64,000 nt of DNA from Pantoea rodasii (GCF_002095465.1 NZ_MLFP01000016.1:50629-114628); one strand, 5' to 3'; positions 18,758 through 28,299 are shown, counted from the first letter of the stretch. Translations and numbers: made by a program. The notes: generated from the letters alone by a model not told the origin.

Positions 18758-20779
18758 TTACCCTTTCTTCGCATTCTCCAGCATCGCGCGTAACCCGGCG
18801 ACGCGCGTCTGTCCGGTTTTCACTCGCTCTTCCGCGCTGATCACCTTTTTCTCGCGCTCCCACACCACATCGTCCTGCGGCAATTCCATCAGGAAACGGC
18901 TCGGCTCCGGTCGCATCAGTTCGCCATATTGACGACGTTCCCGGCACAGGGTAAAGGTCAGCTCTTTCTGGGCGCGGGTAATGCCCACATAGGCCAGACG
19001 ACGTTCCTCTTCGATGTTGTTCTCATCAATGCTGCTTTGATGCGGTAATAATCCCTCTTCCATACCGACCAGATATACATACGGAAACTCCAGCCCTTTT
19101 GACGCATGTAGCGTCATCAGCTGCACCTGATCACTATCTTCATCGCTCTCACCGCGTTCCATCATGTCGCGCAGCGTGAAGCGCGTCACCACCTGCGCCA
19201 GCGTCATCGGCTCATTCAGCTCGTCGCCTTCCAGCATTTCCGTCATCCACTGGAACAAGGTGTTGACGTTTTTCATGCGCATTTCAGCGGCTTTTGGACT
19301 CGGTGAGGTTTCAAACAACCAGCTTTCGTAATCAACGCCGCGAATCAGATCGCGTACTGCATTCACCGGCTCGCGTTCCGTCAGTTGGATAATCTCATTC
19401 AGCCACTGAGTAAAACGCTGCAGATGCTCCAATCCACGCCCGCTCAGCGTCTGTTCCAGCCCCATATCAAAACTGGCATTGAACAGACTTTTACTGCGCA
19501 GGTTGGCCCATTCACCGAGCTTCTGCAGCGTTGCGGAACCAATCTCACGGCGCGGCGTGTTGACGATGCGCAGGAAGGCGCTGTCATCTTCCTGATTGGT
19601 CAGCACGCGCAAATAAGCCAGTAGGTCTTTGATCTCGGGGCGCGAGAAAAACGACGTGCCGCCAGAAATGCGATACGGAATACGATTCTGCATCAGCTGC
19701 TTTTCAAATACGCGCGACTGGTGATTGCCACGATAGAGAATCGCATAATCTTTGTAGGCGGTTTTATTCACGAAGTGATGGGCGATCAGCTCACCGGCGA
19801 CCCGCTCGGCCTCATGATCTTCATTATTCGCACTCAGCACCTTCAGCTCACTGCCTTCGCCAAGTTCGGAGAACAGACGCTTCTCGAACACATGCGGATT
19901 ATTGGCAATCAGGATGTTAGCCGACTTCAGAATGCGCTGGGTCGAACGATAGTTCTGCTCCAGTTTCACCACTTCCAGTGCCGGGAAGTCTTCTTTAAGC
20001 AACACGAGGTTCTGCGGCCGCGCGCCACGCCAGGAATAGATCGACTGATCGTCATCACCGACGACGGTGAACCGCGCCCGCGCGCCCACCAGCAGTTTCA
20101 CCAGCTCATACTGGCTGGTGTTAGTGTCCTGATACTCATCCACCAGCAGGTAACGAATACGCTGCTGCCAGCGTTCACGCACTTCCTGATTGCGCTGCAG
20201 CAGCAAGGTAGGTAATGCGATCAGATCGTCGAAATCCAGCACGTTGCAGGATTTCAGATGCTGGTCATACAGCTGATAGCAGTGGGCAAAAATCTGGTCG
20301 CGCTGCGATTGGGCCAGTCCGACCGCCGTCTGCGGGTCGACCAGATCATTCTTCCAGTTGGAGATGGTGGAAATAAGCTGCTGCAGTAAGGTTTTATCCT
20401 CCTCCAGCCACTGTTGGGTCAGGTCTTTTAGTAGCGCCAGCTGATCCTGATCGTCGAACAGTGAGAAGCTGGCCTTCATCCCCAGCGCTTTATATTCACG
20501 TTTGATGATCTCGAGGCCCAGCGTGTGGAAGGTCGAGATCATCAGGCCGCGCGCCTCTTTGCGCCCCAGCGTTTGCGCCACGCGCTCTTTCATCTCGCGC
20601 GAGGCCTTATTGGTAAAGGTCACGGCGGCGATATGGCGCGCCTGATAGCCGCACTCACGGATCAGATGGGCGATTTTGTTGGTGATGACGCGGGTTTTAC
20701 CCGAGCCCGCACCGGCCAGCACCAGGCAAGGACCGGTGACAAATTCGACAGCACGTTGTTGGCCGGAGTTTAAACGCAT
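18758..20779 (-). CDS. rep: Rep, ATP-dependent DNA helicase
   Basis: 673 residues, identical in length to E. coli Rep. An SF1A 3'-5' helicase that travels with DnaB at the replication fork and clears bound proteins. Motifs in order are the Q motif [13 protein letters not shown], Walker [33 protein letters not shown] (motif II), [14 protein letters not shown] (III), LEQNYRSTQ (IV), [19 protein letters not shown] (V) and [10 protein letters not shown] (VI). The C-terminal tail is Rep-like ([14 protein letters not shown]). Its start and the ppiC start face away from each other across 127 bp. Confidence 0.98.
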   Translation of the reverse strand: MRLNSGQQRAVEFVTGPCLVLAGAGSGKTRVITNKIAHLIRECGYQARHIAAVTFTNKASREMKERVAQTLGRKEARGLMISTFHTLGLEIIKREYKALGMKASFSLFDDQDQLALLKDLTQQWLEEDKTLLQQLISTISNWKNDLVDPQTAVGLAQSQRDQIFAHCYQLYDQHLKSCNVLDFDDLIALPTLLLQRNQEVRERWQQRIRYLLVDEYQDTNTSQYELVKLLVGARARFTVVGDDDQSIYSWRGARPQNLVLLKEDFPALEVVKLEQNYRSTQRILKSANILIANNPHVFEKRLFSELGEGSELKVLSANNEDHEAERVAGELIAHHFVNKTAYKDYAILYRGNHQSRVFEKQLMQNRIPYRISGGTSFFSRPEIKDLLAYLRVLTNQEDDSAFLRIVNTPRREIGSATLQKLGEWANLRSKSLFNASFDMGLEQTLSGRGLEHLQRFTQWLNEIIQLTEREPVNAVRDLIRGVDYESWLFETSPSPKAAEMRMKNVNTLFQWMTEMLEGDELNEPMTLAQVVTRFTLRDMMERGESDEDSDQVQLMTLHASKGLEFPYVYLVGMEEGLLPHQSSIDENNIEEERRLAYVGITRAQKELTFTLCRERRQYGELMRPEPSRFLMELPQDDVVWEREKKVISAEERVKTGQTRVAGLRAMLENAKKG

Positions 20780-20906
20780 AACGGAAGATCACTCAGAGCT
20801 AAAAGTAGGGGCAACCCAAAGGCGCCTGATGAGCGCACCATGGCGCGCCCCTTCGAAGAATTAAGGTATATAATGCAGGCCGCATTATACACAACGAGAC
20901 AAGATC

Positions 20907-21188
20907 ATGGCGAAAACCGCGGCGGCTTTACACATCCTCGTCAAGGATGAAGCGCAGGCCAAATCCCTGCTGGCTCAGCTGGAAAAAGGCGCGAACTTCC
21001 AGCAGTTAGCAAAGAAACATTCGACTTGCCCATCGGGCCGCAACGGCGGCGATCTGGGGGAGTTCCGTAAAGGTCAGATGGTGCCCGCCTTTGATAAGGC
21101 GGCATTCTCCTGCCCGCTGTTGCAACCTTACGGACCGGTGAAAACCGCCTTTGGTTATCACATCATCAAAGTCCTGTGGCGTAACTGA
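20907..21188 (+). CDS. ppiC: PpiC, parvulin-type peptidyl-prolyl isomerase
   Basis: 93 residues, the same as E. coli PpiC (parvulin). A minimal cytoplasmic rotamase domain with no signal peptide. Conserved blocks are [51 protein letters not shown] and [21 protein letters not shown] box lies about 30 bp upstream. The TGA stop at 21186-21188 directly abuts the stop of the convergent gene yhjG, leaving no intergenic base and no terminator; in E. coli the neighbour here is ilvC instead. Confidence 0.96.
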   Translation: MAKTAAALHILVKDEAQAKSLLAQLEKGANFQQLAKKHSTCPSGRNGGDLGEFRKGQMVPAFDKAAFSCPLLQPYGPVKTAFGYHIIKVLWRN

Positions 21189-23249
21189 TCACTTTTTACT
21201 CTTCATCTGCTGCAACACGTTGCTGCACTGATTGGCATCGGTATCGCTCGGTGAAATCAGTGCCAACAGCGCGGCGGCCGGTGCCACCACCGCGCCCAGC
21301 GCCACCGCAGCGGCACCACGCGCGATCAGCGGTCCGGCTTTCACTCCCGCATCCGGATTTTTGAAGGTGCCACGCACATACAGCGGCGATCGCAGTGTAA
21401 TGATGCGAATGCCTTTGCTGTCTGGATTAATGGATAAATCCAGCCTTTCGTTGGCAAAGTTAACGTTGCCCGCCACGTTGATCACCGCGTTTTCCGTATC
21501 CAGCACAAACACTTTCGGCGTGGCCACGCCCTGGCGGATGTTGAGATCGGTGGCGGCACAGTTGATGCGCACCTCATCGTCGCCAAACAGTTTACCGACC
21601 ACATAATTGCCGACGTTAAGGCCGGCAATCTCCATCAGGCTACGGCTGATCAAGCCATCATTCATCAGCAGCTTCAGCTCACCGTTACTGGTCCCTAAAA
21701 TATCTGCCACCGAGTTGCCGGTGCCGCTCAGGCTGGCATCGCCGTTTAGCTGACCGAGGCTGCGCTGCATTGCGGTGACATCCGGGAACAGCTGGCGGAG
21801 TTGCAGTTTGCGTGCATGCAAATCAGCACGCGCGCGCATCGGGCTTTTATCCCCTTCCAGATGAATAGTCGAGTTGATGCTGCCGCCGGCCATACCGAAT
21901 CGCAGCGGATCGAGCAGCAAATCGCCGTTCTTCAGCTGCAGATGGGTGTAGAGATCGCTGAGCGGCAGCTTGCTGCTGTGTTCAATGCGCTTACCGCTGA
22001 ACTTCACATCCGCATCCATCGCATCCCAGCTTTTGGTCTCAAACTTGTCATGCGGCAGCACGCGATCCGCTGGTTGAGTCGATGCGTCACCGCGCTGGGC
22101 TTTGGCCTGTTGGGTTTTCTCACTGCCTTTACCCGAATTCACGCCAATCAGCGGGCCCAAATCCGCCATGCGCAGCTGGTTCGAGGATAATTCCCCGGTC
22201 AGAGTCGGACGCGGTTTTACCTGGCGATACGTCAGCGAACCATGAATATCGCTATCGCCAATGTGACCATTGAAGTTTTCGTAGCGGAACAGCGGGCCTT
22301 TCTCTTCATTAAAGCGCGCAATCAGATGGCCGTCGGTTTCATACGGCGGCGTATCCGGCAGCAGCACGCCGGTTAAACCGTACAGGTTTGCCAACGTATC
22401 GCCAGCAAAGCGCAGGCGCACATCCAGCCCACCCAGGTTCAACGGGTCTTGCAACGTTCCGTCCACGCGCACGCGTGTGGTGCCATTGCGCACATCGACC
22501 TGCAGCGGGAACGGCGTGGTTTTGCTGCGCAATGAGAGCATGCCGCCAATTTTGCCGTCGCCCTCAAGTTTCTGGTCGTTATAAGTTCCGTCCGCCTGCC
22601 AGCCAAAGACAAAATCGCCCGCGCCCTTCTGCTGATCGTTGCCGCCCGCCAACTGCGCGTACGGCACCGGTTTACCCAGTGGATTAATGGTCACGGTGAC
22701 ATCGGCTTTATTGATGGCATCGCGATAGCGCACCTGGCCTTTGTCGAACAGGATGTTATCAAGGCGGAAGGACCAGGCAGAGGGGGCCGCGTTGGGATCG
22801 CTGCTGCCACTGCTGGCTAAGTTGAAGGTCCAGTTATTCTTTTTATCAGCAGTCTGTACCAGACGCGCGTCCGGCAACTGCATTTTAATCCACGGCAGAT
22901 AAACCTGTTTGTGCAGCAACGCCAGCGGCGCGATGGTGGCTTCTACGCGCTGCAGATGCACCATGGTGACATCAGGAATGTTGGGGGGATTACCCAGCAT
23001 GACATCATCCGCATGCACCTGTGGCCATGGCACCCAACTGCGCCAGCCAGGCTCTTCGCGGTTACGCACCCAGGCGACGCCCAAATCGCCACGGATGGCG
23101 AAAGGCCGATTCAACTCTGTGGAGACTTTTTGGTTGATGGTTGGCTTCAGGCGATTCCAGTCGAAGGTGGCGATAATCACCACGACCACCACAACCAGCA
23201 ACAATAAAATCCCGAAAACCCAACTCAGGACTTTTCCCGTACGTGACAT
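21189..23249 (-). CDS. yhjG: YhjG, AsmA-family inner-membrane protein
   Basis: 686 residues with one N-terminal membrane anchor (about residues 9-28, very Val/Ile-rich) and a long periplasmic region of beta-rich AsmA type. AsmA-like proteins are bridge-like proteins linked to phospholipid traffic to the outer membrane; YhjG itself has no proven function. The AsmA N-terminal pattern (TINQKVSTELNRPFAIRGDLGV) and the C-terminal AsmA domain (INVAGNVNFANERLDLSINPDSKGI, then LRSPLYVRGTFKNPDAGV) are clear. It is 63 bp downstream of pdeH on the same strand, the order found in E. coli. Confidence 0.9.
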   Translation of the reverse strand: MSRTGKVLSWVFGILLLLVVVVVVIIATFDWNRLKPTINQKVSTELNRPFAIRGDLGVAWVRNREEPGWRSWVPWPQVHADDVMLGNPPNIPDVTMVHLQRVEATIAPLALLHKQVYLPWIKMQLPDARLVQTADKKNNWTFNLASSGSSDPNAAPSAWSFRLDNILFDKGQVRYRDAINKADVTVTINPLGKPVPYAQLAGGNDQQKGAGDFVFGWQADGTYNDQKLEGDGKIGGMLSLRSKTTPFPLQVDVRNGTTRVRVDGTLQDPLNLGGLDVRLRFAGDTLANLYGLTGVLLPDTPPYETDGHLIARFNEEKGPLFRYENFNGHIGDSDIHGSLTYRQVKPRPTLTGELSSNQLRMADLGPLIGVNSGKGSEKTQQAKAQRGDASTQPADRVLPHDKFETKSWDAMDADVKFSGKRIEHSSKLPLSDLYTHLQLKNGDLLLDPLRFGMAGGSINSTIHLEGDKSPMRARADLHARKLQLRQLFPDVTAMQRSLGQLNGDASLSGTGNSVADILGTSNGELKLLMNDGLISRSLMEIAGLNVGNYVVGKLFGDDEVRINCAATDLNIRQGVATPKVFVLDTENAVINVAGNVNFANERLDLSINPDSKGIRIITLRSPLYVRGTFKNPDAGVKAGPLIARGAAAVALGAVVAPAAALLALISPSDTDANQCSNVLQQMKSKK

Positions 23250-23312
23250 TCTACTTCCTCCTTGCCCCTTAAACGTCTCAATTAACTGTAGTCGAGACGT
23301 TGCGGAACGGGA

Positions 23313-24080
23313 TCAGGGAAGCTCTAATGCCATGGTTTCCAGCTTGCTGAAGGGGACAGGACGCGAGAAGAAATAGCCTTGTGCGGCCATGGCGGGTGAA
23401 TTACGCACCTGCTGCCACTCTTCTTCGGTCTCCACACCTTCCACGATGACGCCGTTGCAATAACGGTTGATCAGCGCCAGCAGCATGGAGAACAGTGAGC
23501 GACCTTCATCGGTGGAACGCAGTAGCATGAACAGTTCGCGCGACAGCTTGATGTAGTCATAACGCAGTTCCGTCAACGCGGAGAAATTCGCCATGCCTGA
23601 GCCAAAGTCATCGAGCCACAGCGGGCCCAATTCAGGCATCTTCGCCACCATCTCTTCCTGCGGCAGCGCATGGTGCTCAGTCAGTTCAAAGCGTACCCAA
23701 GGCAATTGCGTGATCAACTGGCGGATATCATCATGCTGCTCGATCGCCAGCAGCGTGGGTCCATCAATATTCACTGATGCAACCAACTTACGCTGGCAGA
23801 AAAAGTGTGACCACTGTAATAACAGCTCAAGCTGTTCCTCGACGACATCAAGTCGCTGCGCGATAGTCAGCGCTTCAAAATAGGCTTCGGGTGACAACCT
23901 TTTTTCTGGTGCGGATGGATGGGTCACCGCAGTCAGTAATTCAATAGCCAGTAAGCGGCCGGAGACCTGGTAAATCGGCTGGAAAGTATAGAGTCGTTGG
24001 CACTGCTGCCAGAAGAAACGCGTTTCCTGTTGTTGCTCCAGTTCAATTGAAATAGGCAGCCGATGACTCAAATTGTTCAT
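23313..24080 (-). CDS. pdeH: PdeH (YhjH), c-di-GMP phosphodiesterase
   Basis: 255 residues from the ATG at 24080, the E. coli length; an ATG at 24086 and one at 24119 are also in frame. A stand-alone EAL-domain enzyme that hydrolyses c-di-GMP and keeps the level low in motile cells. Visible blocks are FQPIYQVSGRLLAIELLT (the EAL position reads ELL, as in E. coli), VASVNIDGPTLL, WVRFELTEH, PLWLDDFGSGMANFSAL, DYIKLSRELF and GVIVEGVETEEEW, so the metal-binding and catalytic residues are present. A sigma28 promoter lies upstream. Low c-di-GMP would keep both cellulose synthases in this window off. Confidence 0.95.
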   Translation of the reverse strand: MNNLSHRLPISIELEQQQETRFFWQQCQRLYTFQPIYQVSGRLLAIELLTAVTHPSAPEKRLSPEAYFEALTIAQRLDVVEEQLELLLQWSHFFCQRKLVASVNIDGPTLLAIEQHDDIRQLITQLPWVRFELTEHHALPQEEMVAKMPELGPLWLDDFGSGMANFSALTELRYDYIKLSRELFMLLRSTDEGRSLFSMLLALINRYCNGVIVEGVETEEEWQQVRNSPAMAAQGYFFSRPVPFSKLETMALELP

Positions 24081-24137
24081 CACCATGGTTTTTTCCTGGT
24101 AGGTGGTGGGTGCCTGCAATTAGCTTCTCAGCGGCAA

Positions 24138-24164
24138 GTATCGGCCATCGACGCGATAACTTTA
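24138..24164 (-). promoter_or_regulatory. Sigma28 (FliA) promoter of pdeH
   Basis: Minus strand TAAAGTTA (24157-24164), exactly 11 bp, then GCCGATAC (24138-24145). The flagellar class 3 consensus is TAAAGTTT-N11-GCCGATAA, so 14 of 16 bases match at the right spacing, about 58 bp upstream of the pdeH start. E. coli yhjH is a known member of the flagellar regulon. Confidence 0.85.
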
Positions 24165-24287
24165 TTGGTCTCAGCAGCCACACGAGCAGTTGAGTGTATC
24201 AGCAGGTTTCAGTCTTAATCGGCAAAACAAACGGCGCTTTGGCCGCTAAATCGCCGTGGACGGGGCGATTCACCACCTTAAGTTAAA

Positions 24288-24304
24288 TTAAAACGTCGTT
24301 TTAA
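24288..24304. promoter_or_regulatory. Palindromic operator upstream of kdgK (KdgR-like candidate)
   Basis: TTAAAACGTCGTTTTAA, two perfect 8-bp arms around a central base, 66 bp before the kdgK start. KdgR, the pectin/hexuronate repressor that controls kdgK in plant-associated enterobacteria, binds palindromes of GAAA/TTTC type, which this resembles only in part. The palindrome is seen directly; the owner is inferred. Confidence 0.4.
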
Positions 24305-24370
24305 AAACCATTGACAGCTGCCATACCAGACGCGAGACTCGTGGGCAGAATTCACTACAGGCCGAAGACC

Positions 24371-25300
24371 ATGACGCAGAAGAACATCGCCATCATTGGC
24401 GAATGCATGATTGAGCTGTCCGAAAAAGGTGAGAATATCAAACGCGGTTTTGGCGGTGATACGCTAAACACGGCGGTTTATCTGGCGCGTCAGTCAGATA
24501 GCCAGCAGCTGCGGGTGGATTACGTCACCGCACTGGGCACCGACAGTTTCAGTGACCAGATGATCGCTGCCTGGCAGCAGGAGCAGGTAAACACCCAGCT
24601 GATTCAGCGCCTCGACAATAAAATGCCGGGCCTGTACTTCATCGAAACCGACGATCACGGCGAGCGCACATTCTGGTATTGGCGCAACGATGCCGCCGCG
24701 CGCTTCTGGCTGGATGGCGCGGAATCTGAGGCGATCTGTAAACAGCTAGCCCATTACGATTATCTTTATCTCAGCGGCATTAGCCTGGCGATTCTGCCGG
24801 CCGCCAGTCGCGAGAAGCTGATGGCCCTGCTCAGCGCCTGCCGTCAAAACGGTGGAAAGGTCATTTTCGACAACAACTATCGACCGCGTCTGTGGGCTGA
24901 TCAAGCCAGCGCGCAGCAAGCTTACGCAGAGATGCTGCGTCATACCGATATGGCCTTCCTGACGCTGGATGATGAACATCTGCTATGGGGCGAACAGCCG
25001 CTGGAGGCAGTGATTGCGCGCACGCGTGAAGCGGGCGTGCAGGAGATCGCCATCAAACGCGGTGCCGATGCCTGTTTGGTAGCAATTGGCGATGAACCAC
25101 TGCGTGAAGTGCCCGCCATCAAGCTGGCTAAAGAGAAGGTGATCGATACCACGGCTGCGGGCGACTCGTTTAGCGCGGGTTATCTGGCAGTCCGTCTGGC
25201 CGGAGGGAGTGCGGAAGACGCCGCCGCCTGCGGTCACCTGACTGCCAGCACCGTGATCCAGCATCGTGGGGCGATCATCCCATTAAGCGCCATGCCGTAA
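24371..25300 (+). CDS. kdgK: KdgK, 2-keto-3-deoxygluconate kinase
   Basis: 309 residues from the ATG at 24371 (MTQKNIAIIGECMIEL), the E. coli length; an in-frame ATG at 24311 would add 20 residues with no counterpart. It phosphorylates KDG, the end product of pectin and hexuronate breakdown, to KDPG for the Entner-Doudoroff aldolase. It belongs to the PfkB/ribokinase family: FGGDTLNTAVYLARQ near the N-terminus, GERTFWYWRNDAAARFWL, FDNNYRPRLW, and the signature DTTAAGDSFSAGYLA with the catalytic Asp near residue 264. It lies divergent from pdeH across about 290 bp. Confidence 0.97.
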   Translation: MTQKNIAIIGECMIELSEKGENIKRGFGGDTLNTAVYLARQSDSQQLRVDYVTALGTDSFSDQMIAAWQQEQVNTQLIQRLDNKMPGLYFIETDDHGERTFWYWRNDAAARFWLDGAESEAICKQLAHYDYLYLSGISLAILPAASREKLMALLSACRQNGGKVIFDNNYRPRLWADQASAQQAYAEMLRHTDMAFLTLDDEHLLWGEQPLEAVIARTREAGVQEIAIKRGADACLVAIGDEPLREVPAIKLAKEKVIDTTAAGDSFSAGYLAVRLAGGSAEDAAACGHLTASTVIQHRGAIIPLSAMP

Positions 25301-25322
25301 TAGCCTTAATCACTGCACTGCC

Positions 25323-25360
25323 CAGCGGCGCTCTTTCAGGCACAGAGCCTGGCGCCGCTG
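25323..25360. terminator. Hairpin downstream of kdgK
   Basis: Perfect 9-bp arms CAGCGGCGC/GCGCCGCTG enclose a second 5-bp stem CAGGC/GCCTG. It starts 22 bp after the kdgK stop. No T-run follows, so it may stabilise the mRNA 3' end or act as a Rho-assisted end rather than a simple terminator. Confidence 0.5.
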
Positions 25361-25736
25361 GATCTCCGCTGGCGCGATGAATTGCGCCACTCGATCACTT
25401 TGCCGTGTTGATTTGATAATCCCGACTTACACAATGAACAGGATAATTTGCCTTAAATCCCGACATTGCACTGCTAATTTTGACTAACCTCGCCAGCCAT
25501 CCATCTTTAACACTTATCCGCCCACGCCAGTTTAGAAATCTTTACCATATCAATTTAAATTCAATGTATTACGGAAAGAATTCGGGCCGCCAGGCATAGT
25601 CCGAAACTGCAAAAATGGCGGGTTTTCGGCTGGACGCCAGCACGAAAACAGACCATGTTTTAATCAATAACAGCAGGACGCTGTTCATCCGGCCGCGAAC
25701 AAAATAATGACAACACGACTCGCTCAGGACTGATTT
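25361..25736. other. Gap between kdgK and the esterase gene
   Basis: About 375 bp, more AT-rich than its surroundings, with no frame, tRNA or repeat that I can support. It presumably holds the promoter of the hydrolase gene, but I see no convincing -35/-10 pair. Confidence 0.4.
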
Positions 25737-26605
25737 ATGCACACAGAAATCATTAATATCTGGCCGCACGGTGACGCGCCAGGCGCGAGTGATTCGCGCG
25801 CTCAACCGCAAATTGTCGATCTCGCCAAAGAGTATGAACCCTATGACCGCGCCGCCACCGGCGTGCGCTGTCCGGAAATGGCGATCTGGCACCCTGAAAC
25901 CTCCAACGGCATCACGTTACTGGTGGCACCCGGCGGCGGCTATCAGCGTGTACTGATTGATCGTGAAGGCAGCGCACTCGCTACTTTCTTCACATCGATG
26001 GGCTACACGCTGGCGGTAATGACTTATCGCCTGCCTTACGATGGTCATCATGAAGGTCCCGATGCGCCGCTGGCCGATGCACAGCGTGCCGTCCGCGTGC
26101 TGCGTGAACGCGCGCAGCGTGCCTTAACGGCAAATACATTGTGATGATGGGCTTTTCAGCGGGTGGACACGTGGCGGCCAGTCTGGGCACGCGCTTTGCT
26201 GAGAAAGTGTATCCGGTGCAGGATCAGGCCGATAGCTTCTCGCCACGTCCGGATGCCATGGTGCTGCTCTATCCGGTGATCAGCATGCGGGACGGCCTGG
26301 CGCACGAAAGCTCACGCACGCGTCTGCTAGGTGCATGGCCGGATCAAAAGTTGATTGAGGCTTACTCATTGGAAACGCGCGTGCATGCGCAGACACCGCC
26401 CACGCTGCTGATTCACGCGTCCGATGATGAAGCCGTCTCGGTGAACAACAGCATGGTGTTTTTCAGCGCCCTGCGCGAACACAAGGTGCCGGTGGAGATT
26501 CACTTCTATCAGAAAGGCGGTCATGGATTTGGCATTCGCGGCGTGGCCGATCTGCCCCTCGCCAGTTGGCCGATGCTGGTCACCGAATGGCTGCGCGCCA
26601 AATGA
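25737..26605 (+). CDS. Alpha/beta hydrolase, probable acetyl esterase, frameshifted
   Basis: A cytoplasmic alpha/beta-hydrolase with no signal peptide. It shows the oxyanion-hole block LLVAPGGGYQRVLIDREG, the nucleophile elbow GFSAGGH, an acid in HASDDEAV and a catalytic histidine in KGGHGFGIRG. The family includes acetyl-xylan and related carbohydrate esterases. Two frames (25737-26144 and 26141-26605) each hold half of the enzyme. One A added in the A2 doublet at 26126-26127 joins them through ALNGKYIVMMGFSAGG, giving 289 residues. The gene does not occur between kdgK and yhjJ in E. coli. Its place beside kdgK suggests a role in de-acetylating plant-derived sugars, which is inference only. 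Confidence 0.8.
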
Positions 26606-26606
26606 T

Positions 26607-26727
26607 CCTCTTCATACTTTGAACCGCAGCAGCGTTGGCTGCGTGGATGCGCCCCAGTCACTTACTCATGTAAGCTCCTGGGGACTTATCCACTTGCCGC
26701 CTTGCTGCGATTCAAATTATTTCGAGG
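26607..26727. repeat. ERIC element 1
   Basis: 121 bp. The centre contains CCCAGTCACTTACTCATGT joined to AAGCTCCTGGGG, the ERIC core known from ERIC-PCR primers, followed by CTTGCCGCCTTGCTGCGATT. The ends (CCTCTTCATACTTTGAA and, inverted, CCTCGAAATAATTTGAA) form terminal inverted repeats. It lies between the hydrolase gene and yhjJ, which converge, so it ends up in both 3' ends. Confidence 0.93.
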
Positions 26728-26784
26728 ATTTCAGGTATCTAATCAGGCTTCAGACGCCAGGAATTTGACGTAATGCATCTGGCA

Positions 26785-28299
26785 TCATGACGAGGGTTGA
26801 GCCGGGTCAGTGGCGCTCGCGCTGCCGTTACTTTCCGGTTTGACCTCATCCGGCGCCGCCGGTGCAGCAGGCGCGTCCGGGACTTTCATCACTTTATCCC
26901 AACCTTCCTGCAGCATCTTGATGTTGGTTTCGGCTTCACCCTGCGGCTGAATCAGCACCATGGTCAGTTCCTGGGTCAGTTGCTGACGCAGTTCCTGATT
27001 CAGCTGCTCGCGCGTTAGCTCGCCAAGAAACGTTTGGCGCAGCTTTTGATACTGCTCCGGCGCGATATCGACTACCGCATTCTGCTGCGAGCGCAAACGC
27101 TGCCCCATCAAAATATCGGTGTCAGTGCGCGCATAAGTGGCGAACAACTTGTTCAGTTCCAACAGCTTCTGCGCCATCAGCGCATCGAACTCATCCTGCG
27201 GCAGCCCTTTATCACGCACCGCCGCCAGCTCTTTCGCCACCTGATTCATGTTCTGTGGCAACGAAGCGTTGGGACTGTCCATGTTGATGGAACATTGCGC
27301 ACGCTGATACAGCACGCGGCAGTCAAAACCGACCTGCACGTTCTGCGCTTTGCTGTCCGCCAGCGCACGCTGCACATGCCAGAACAGCGCTTCACGCGCC
27401 AGATCGCTCTGCCAGTAATGTTGCAGATTCTGCGAGTCACGAATCGGTTGCCACGGCGTATCCCACACCAGCGACAGGCGATCCTGATTCATCCCGCCGT
27501 TAACCAGATTGACGGGCTGATGCGGCAGAGGCGACAGCGTCGGCAGTGCCGCCGGCGCTACGCGTTTGCCCTTCAGCGGGGAGAAGGTTTTATTGATTTG
27601 CTCCGCCATGCTGCGGCTATCAACGTTACCCACCACGTATAAGGTCATGCCATCCGGCGTGTACCACTGCTGATAGAAGCTGTTGAGCTGAGCAATATCC
27701 ACCGGCGCGCGCGGCTGCTCGCCTGGATCGTGTGCCAGCATCGCAGAACCTTTCAGGCGATAGCGCCACCAGACATCCTGGGTATTCTGCGGCCAGGTGG
27801 CGATCGGATCGGTCGCGGTCAGCGCGGTCGAAACCACCTGCTCATTAATGGTCATTTTCCCTGCGGTTGCCGCCAGCCAGCTCAGCGCTTCTTTCAGCAA
27901 ATCTGGGCGGTTATTGGGCAAACTCAGGTTGTATTGGGTGTAATCGTACGACGAAATCGCCGGTGGCAGTGGTCGCTGCGGATCCATAGCTTGCTGCCAC
28001 AGCGCACGCTGCTGATTAGTGTCCAGCGCGGCGTTATGCACCATCGCCAGACGGGGAATTAAGTGGCTAAAGCCGGTTTGCTGCGCACTCTCCACCAGCG
28101 AACCGGTGTTAACGATGAGACGCAACTCAATGCGATCGCTTGGACGCTGTGGCGTGGTCAGAAGCTGCCAGTTAAAACCATTGTCCAGTTTGCCTTCCTG
28201 CCACGCGGGATCGGGCTGGAGTGTTTCGGCATGTGCGCCGAAGCCGGATGCCGCAAGGATCAATCCGCCAACCAAAAGCCGAATTCTGGTGCCCTGCAT
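26785..28299 (-). CDS. yhjJ: YhjJ, M16-family peptidase-like periplasmic protein
   Basis: 504 residues (E. coli 498). A signal peptide at residues 1-24 (LLVGGLILAASGFGAHA) sends it to the periplasm. The fold is that of M16 zinc peptidases (pitrilysin family): LIVNTGSLVESAQQTGFSHLI near residue 46 and MTLYVVGNVDSRSMAEQI near residue 216. The place where active members have the HxxEH zinc motif reads HLIPRL here, so metal binding and catalysis are doubtful. The C-terminus is Ala/Pro/Ser-rich low complexity. Role unknown. In E. coli it also stands between kdgK and dctA. Confidence 0.9.
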   Translation of the reverse strand: MQGTRIRLLVGGLILAASGFGAHAETLQPDPAWQEGKLDNGFNWQLLTTPQRPSDRIELRLIVNTGSLVESAQQTGFSHLIPRLAMVHNAALDTNQQRALWQQAMDPQRPLPPAISSYDYTQYNLSLPNNRPDLLKEALSWLAATAGKMTINEQVVSTALTATDPIATWPQNTQDVWWRYRLKGSAMLAHDPGEQPRAPVDIAQLNSFYQQWYTPDGMTLYVVGNVDSRSMAEQINKTFSPLKGKRVAPAALPTLSPLPHQPVNLVNGGMNQDRLSLVWDTPWQPIRDSQNLQHYWQSDLAREALFWHVQRALADSKAQNVQVGFDCRVLYQRAQCSINMDSPNASLPQNMNQVAKELAAVRDKGLPQDEFDALMAQKLLELNKLFATYARTDTDILMGQRLRSQQNAVVDIAPEQYQKLRQTFLGELTREQLNQELRQQLTQELTMVLIQPQGEAETNIKMLQEGWDKVMKVPDAPAAPAAPDEVKPESNGSASATDPAQPSS

